Shown here in pieces: positions 61,388-64,000 of a DNA stretch of 64,000 nt. Source of the DNA: Phoebastria nigripes. Lineage: Eukaryota > Chordata > Aves > Procellariiformes > Diomedeidae. The notes beneath the pieces were generated by a model that did not search any database, was not told the DNA's origin, and saw only the letters and a program-made list of their open reading frames with translations. Numbering within the stretch: position 1 is the first letter of the stretch; each line of letters starts with the position of its first letter. The translations under genes and the position numbers were made by a program. The stretch lies in contig JAYKAV010003143.1 in NCBI GenBank assembly GCA_035582835.1, positions 1,315,870-1,379,869 on the forward strand. The letters run 5' to 3'.

Positions 61388-64000
61388 CTGTTTGCTTTAG
61401 AGTATCTGGCATTCAGTACCTGGCAACCACTCGACTGATCAAGAAGAAAGATATCCTCTTGTTCTGAACAACCTCAGAGGAACCCCACAAATGGGAGTTC
61501 ACTCATCCTAAAGAAAGTTTTCTGGGGAAGGGAATATTTCATCCTTTTGTAAGTTTCCAAAAAGATTCTTCTGACTGGCTGTGAAAATCAGCATGATCTC
61601 TCTTTTCTTCTGTTTAGCTTTGTTCAAGTTTAACACAAACAGCTTAAATTCTGTGTGGTTACTGGAACAAAATATACTGCCAAGGACTGAAACTATTAAA
61701 TCTTTTCTTTTATCTGTTCCTCATGAATATCACATGCCCAGACAAATTAGGTTGTTCATAACAGTCTGAGCTTAACATTTTCCCTGCTAAAAAGAAAATA
61801 CTTGTGATAACATATGTATAGATGCACCCCTCCACAGTGAATTTATAGCATTTTTTTCCAATGATGCTAATTAAACAGATTCATAAAGGTTGCAGCTGAA
61901 TTCTGTTAGTCTTGCAAGACATACACATTTGCCGTGACGCCATGTTTAGAAGCTTGCTCAGGATCTTCAAATCGTAAACCAATGTATCTTCTTTTTAACA
62001 AATTAATTACACCAGGGGACAGTTTTGGGTGGCTGGGACACCAGTTAAATAATATAAGCAGCCAGGTGCTGCTCACTTAGTCACCCCAGGATTAACAGTC
62101 TAAGTGATAGNGGTACTTCACCAACAGGGGCCATTACATTCTGCATCCACACGAAATGAATAAAGCAACCCACACGAGAAAGAGTGGTAGAGGAGAAAGC
62201 AACATGTTGCATGAGCAACATGGNAATTTAATCCAACACTTCATCTTACTGAAGGGCAAGGACAAAAGCCAGAGCATGTCGGGATCTGCTGGGATGACAC
62301 TGTCTGACAGGACTATGTCCAAATGCATCTGATGCAGCCTTTTGCAGTGAACCAACCCCACACTAAATGTGAGCTGGACCACGTACGTCCCCTGCTNGGA
62401 TGTCTGAGGAAACAGGCACAGTCTTACCAGTTAGTGTAGACACAGCCTTAATTCCCACGAAGAAGCACACCCCTCCCAAGATGTGTTGTTGGAGACAAGT
62501 TAGGGAGCAGCAAGTAAAAGTTGAAACGTATGGTTCTTGTATGAGACTCTCCTCTGCCTGCCTCTACGGGCATCCTTCAGTGCTGCTCCTCCTGGATACC
62601 TCTTTACTTCTTTGAGCTGGCAGGAGCAATAGGAAGGAAAGCAATGTTTTGTTGAATGCCATCAGTGAAGATAATCCTGCTTATCACCACAGGAGATTAC
62701 AGTGAGTGTCTGTAACTACAAGCTGTGAACTGAAGCAGTGATGAGGCGTCCAGGTTCCCGTTGCTGTGACTCTCATGTGCTCAAAGCAATGTATGTCTGA
62801 CTGCTGCCACCGGTCACGCTAGGTGGGTAAGAAGGCATGGTCTCTCTCACTGAGGAAAATGGATGAGGAACTTGTTGGAAAGGATCATGAACGGTGGCTG
62901 GATTGAGCAGTGGACAAGATTGCAGTGGTCACAGAGCGTTTCTCACCAAAATGGAGTTACATCATTAATGCATAGAGAAGTTAGGTGTCTAAAGTAAAAC
63001 TAAAGCCTGATCAAGTATGAGGAGAAAATAAAATGTTATGTTGAACTCATAGTGTATCTTTAAAGATGAGACCTAAGCTGTATTTAGTCATATTTTTCCA
63101 CAGGTCCAAATAATGCAGGTAAAAATACAGTATCTAAATGATCAGTTTTGATGAGGAGAACAGGAAAGGAGAGGGAGGAAACTAAAAAGAGAAAGCTTGG
63201 AATAAAATAAAAGCAAGCCACTAAAAACATGTATTATGGGAGGTTCATATGGAATACTTGAAGTTCAAAGCTGGCCTCTCTATTGAACTATAGTTCAGTC
63301 TGGTTGACTAAAGATCACTTCTGTGTACGATTACTCTGTGACTACAGTTTGTATGACATTAGTGGCTGATAGTCTTGAAAACCTAAATGAAAAATAATAA
63401 TTGTATTTAACATTTTTTTCTATTAAACAAGCTATTCATTCAAGATTCTTTTTAATACCCATCACTCCAGCCAACTGATTCGTTTTTTGCTGTGTGTTAT
63501 TTCTGCAGACTTGGAAGCCTTCACAGCCTTACAAGAAGCAACAGCCCTCAATCATCAGTCACACCATAGATAAACAATAGCCTGACACACTGATCTCTTC
63601 TTTCCTCACTGGAAACTGTGATAAGAAAGGACCATCTTGCAGTTTCTTGCTGCTTCTCTTTTTGTGCAAGAAAAAAGCCTACCATCTAACCTGCTCTCTG
63701 CTGGTATCCAAGAGTGTACTACACGTCTTTCTAGCAGGAGAGCTATAGACTCTAACAGTGAATACATCAAAGTGTAAATCCGGCTACTCTGAAATCATAG
63801 CAAAGGGGAGAAAGTCTGGTTATGGTATCTTCTGTGTTACATAAGAGAATTCAGGCAAATTTCTGATCCGTTTGAAAGTACTTTGAAACCTTGTGTTACC
63901 CGAAGTTTGTTTGTCATAGTGGTGTCATACACTCAGTATACCACATGTCAGCTCTTGTGCTTGGATTCCTCCAACTTTTTCATGTAGTTGTAGCAGCAGA

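Larger units (their letters stand above)
51619..64000. other. Gene-free stretch to the end of the window
   Basis: Open frames reach about 127 codons (51941-52324, +) and 121 codons (53194-53559 and 56825-57190, +), with no recognisable domain. Simple repeats and a GC-rich block at 56.6-57.2 kb are listed separately. The last 3 kb is plain AT-rich DNA. Unmarked exons of a large gene cannot be excluded by eye. Confidence 0.5.

Noticed and set aside
1..64000. CRISPR array, bacterial operon, endogenous retrovirus
   Set aside because: No regularly spaced repeats, no clustered long frames with ribosome-binding sites, and no paired LTRs or retroviral gag, pol or env motifs were seen.

Overview
The window looks like nuclear DNA from a bird. 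The best evidence is a CR1 non-LTR retrotransposon copy at about 36139-36757 on the minus strand. It has the avian-type 3' end, made of short ATTCTATG-like repeats, and a recognisable reverse-transcriptase tract. Older material fits an amniote background: a second, much more decayed CR1 copy at about 20800-21695 (+) and three or four worn tRNA-derived SINE copies of the MIR/amniote type. Overall the DNA is AT-rich, low in repeats and sprinkled with short homopolymer and dinucleotide runs, as in avian intergenic or intronic sequence. The assignment to birds rests on my memory of CR1 consensus sequences, not on a database search.

I found no intact protein-coding gene, no convincing exon, no tRNA or rRNA gene and no CRISPR array. 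The longest open frame is about 170 codons, in a GC-rich block at 30.3-30.8 kb. That length is plausible by chance in 64 kb read in six frames, and I recognise nothing in it. The window is best read as a gene desert or the inside of a very large intron.

Layout: 1-3.9 kb is unique sequence with CA repeats. A SINE lies at 3.86-4.0 kb, followed by a short coding-like tract of unknown identity at 4.07-4.43 kb. A CpG cluster lies at 5.8-6.0 kb. From 6 to 20.8 kb the DNA is unique apart from one doubtful SINE and a GC-rich patch near 19.5 kb. The old CR1 (20.8-21.7 kb) is interrupted by a 38-base T run. At 24.2-25.0 kb there is a minus-strand SINE and a palindromic amniote-type repeat fragment. From 25 to 36 kb there is mostly unique sequence with simple repeats. 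The younger CR1 lies at 36.1-36.8 kb and carries a large internal deletion. A compact CpG cluster lies at 42.8-43.0 kb. A hairpin-forming inverted repeat followed by a second palindrome lies at 47.05-47.22 kb and is the most unusual structure in the window. A SINE with an internal duplication lies at 49.2-49.4 kb. A CpG-enriched block with a 19-bp triplicate lies at 50.8-51.3 kb, followed by a C/A-rich tract that could form a G-quadruplex on the minus strand. The rest, to 64 kb, is mostly unique sequence with a GC-rich block at 56.6-57.2 kb.

No genes can be shown to work together here. The points worth checking are the inverted-repeat cluster at 47 kb, the three CpG clusters as possible promoters or exons, and the structure of the two CR1 copies.
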